Source: CAYNSX01 sp964400165 (GTDB lineage: Bacteria > Armatimonadota > Hebobacteria > CAYNSX01). From it: a DNA stretch of 14,465 bases. The stretch lies in the NCBI GenBank assembly GCA_964400165.1, contig CAYNSX010000049.1:1-14465 (forward strand). Direction: 5' to 3'. Every line of letters begins with the position of its first letter. Position 1 is the stretch's first letter. Below, one piece after another: positions 14,329 through 14,465 of the stretch. The notes under the pieces were generated by a model. That model made no database searches and was not told where the DNA came from. It saw nothing but the letters and a program-made list of their open reading frames with translations. A program made the translations under genes and the position numbers.

Positions 14329-14405
14329 TGCGGGGTGGAGCAGTCAGGTAGCTCGCCGGGCTCATAACCCGGAGGTCGTGGGTTCGAATCCCACCCCCGC
14401 TACCA
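14329..14405 (+). tRNA. Initiator tRNA-Met (tRNA-fMet, anticodon CAT)
   Basis: A 77-base cloverleaf folds fully, with 3' CCA encoded (14403–14405). The acceptor stem pairs GCGGGG with CCCCGC. The D arm is GGAGC…GCTCG, the anticodon stem is CCGGG/CCCGG around loop CTCATAA, and the T stem is GTGGG/CCCAC around TTCGAAT. Initiator identity comes from the three consecutive G:C pairs at the base of the anticodon stem, the A11:T24 pair, and the lack of a Watson-Crick pair at 1:72. Positions 1 and 72 are T and T, instead of the usual C and A. Confidence 0.96.
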
Positions 14406-14416
14406 TGCACTTATTC

Positions 14417-14465
14417 GGGTTCCGGATCAGGGCGCATGCGCCCGATGGTTCGGGACCCCTTTTTT
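14417..14465 (+). terminator. Rho-independent terminator after tRNA-fMet
   Basis: GGGTTCCGGATC (14417–14428) pairs with GGTTCGGGACCC (14447–14458) through 12 pairs including three G·T wobbles. Between them lies a perfect palindrome, GGGCGCATGCGCCC (14430–14443), which closes the hairpin top. A run of T starts at 14460 and reaches the window edge. It lies 11 bases after the tRNA CCA end, as expected for a single-gene tRNA transcript. Confidence 0.88.

Overview
This window is GC-rich, densely packed bacterial chromosome. It carries no phage, insertion sequence or CRISPR array. Gene order and protein style point to a monoderm-type or deep-branching GC-rich bacterium. The tmk–c-di-AMP receptor–holB run is as in Bacillus minus yaaR; there is also a short-form S-adenosylhomocysteinase without the C-terminal tail, a TagA/WecG-type transferase and tandem S9 peptidases. 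By eye the ABC exporter resembles Chloroflexota proteins, with Armatimonadota as an alternative. This placement is inference, because no rRNA is present.

Left part (1–2508, minus strand). A four-gene unit reads leftward from a clear sigma-70-type promoter at 2541–2569. It encodes a NifU C-terminal-domain Fe-S carrier, a stand-alone Nfu N-terminal domain, an ABC exporter half with a degenerate catalytic site, and the first 12 codons of another protein, probably its heterodimer partner.

Middle left (2603–6775, plus strand). A divergent extended -10 promoter drives three overlapping genes: a DegT-type PLP sugar aminotransferase, S-adenosylhomocysteinase (ahcY), and a 589-residue fusion. In the fusion, a MraY/WecA-like membrane domain that has lost its catalytic residues precedes an apparently largely intact GT26 (TagA/WecG) glycosyltransferase domain. 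The aminotransferase and the fusion suggest envelope glycan synthesis.

Middle (6772–10382, minus strand). Two tandem S9 (prolyl-oligopeptidase-type) peptidases, each exactly 601 residues, are joined by a TAATG overlap. The downstream copy ends tail-to-tail with the fusion gene, with overlapping stop codons.

Right part (10458–14465, plus strand). Thymidylate kinase, a PII-like c-di-AMP receptor (DarA/PstA type) and DNA polymerase III delta prime form an overlapping operon. A two-PDZ HtrA-type serine protease follows. Its N-terminal anchor lies in a different frame from its catalytic body, at the junction of an imperfect 134-bp tandem duplication. An initiator tRNA with its own promoter (overlapping the htrA stop codon) and a strong terminator close the window.

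The observations most worth checking are the pseudo-WecA/GT26 fusion and the frame-disrupting duplication in htrA. Others are the split Nfu protein and the degenerate-site ABC exporter pair.
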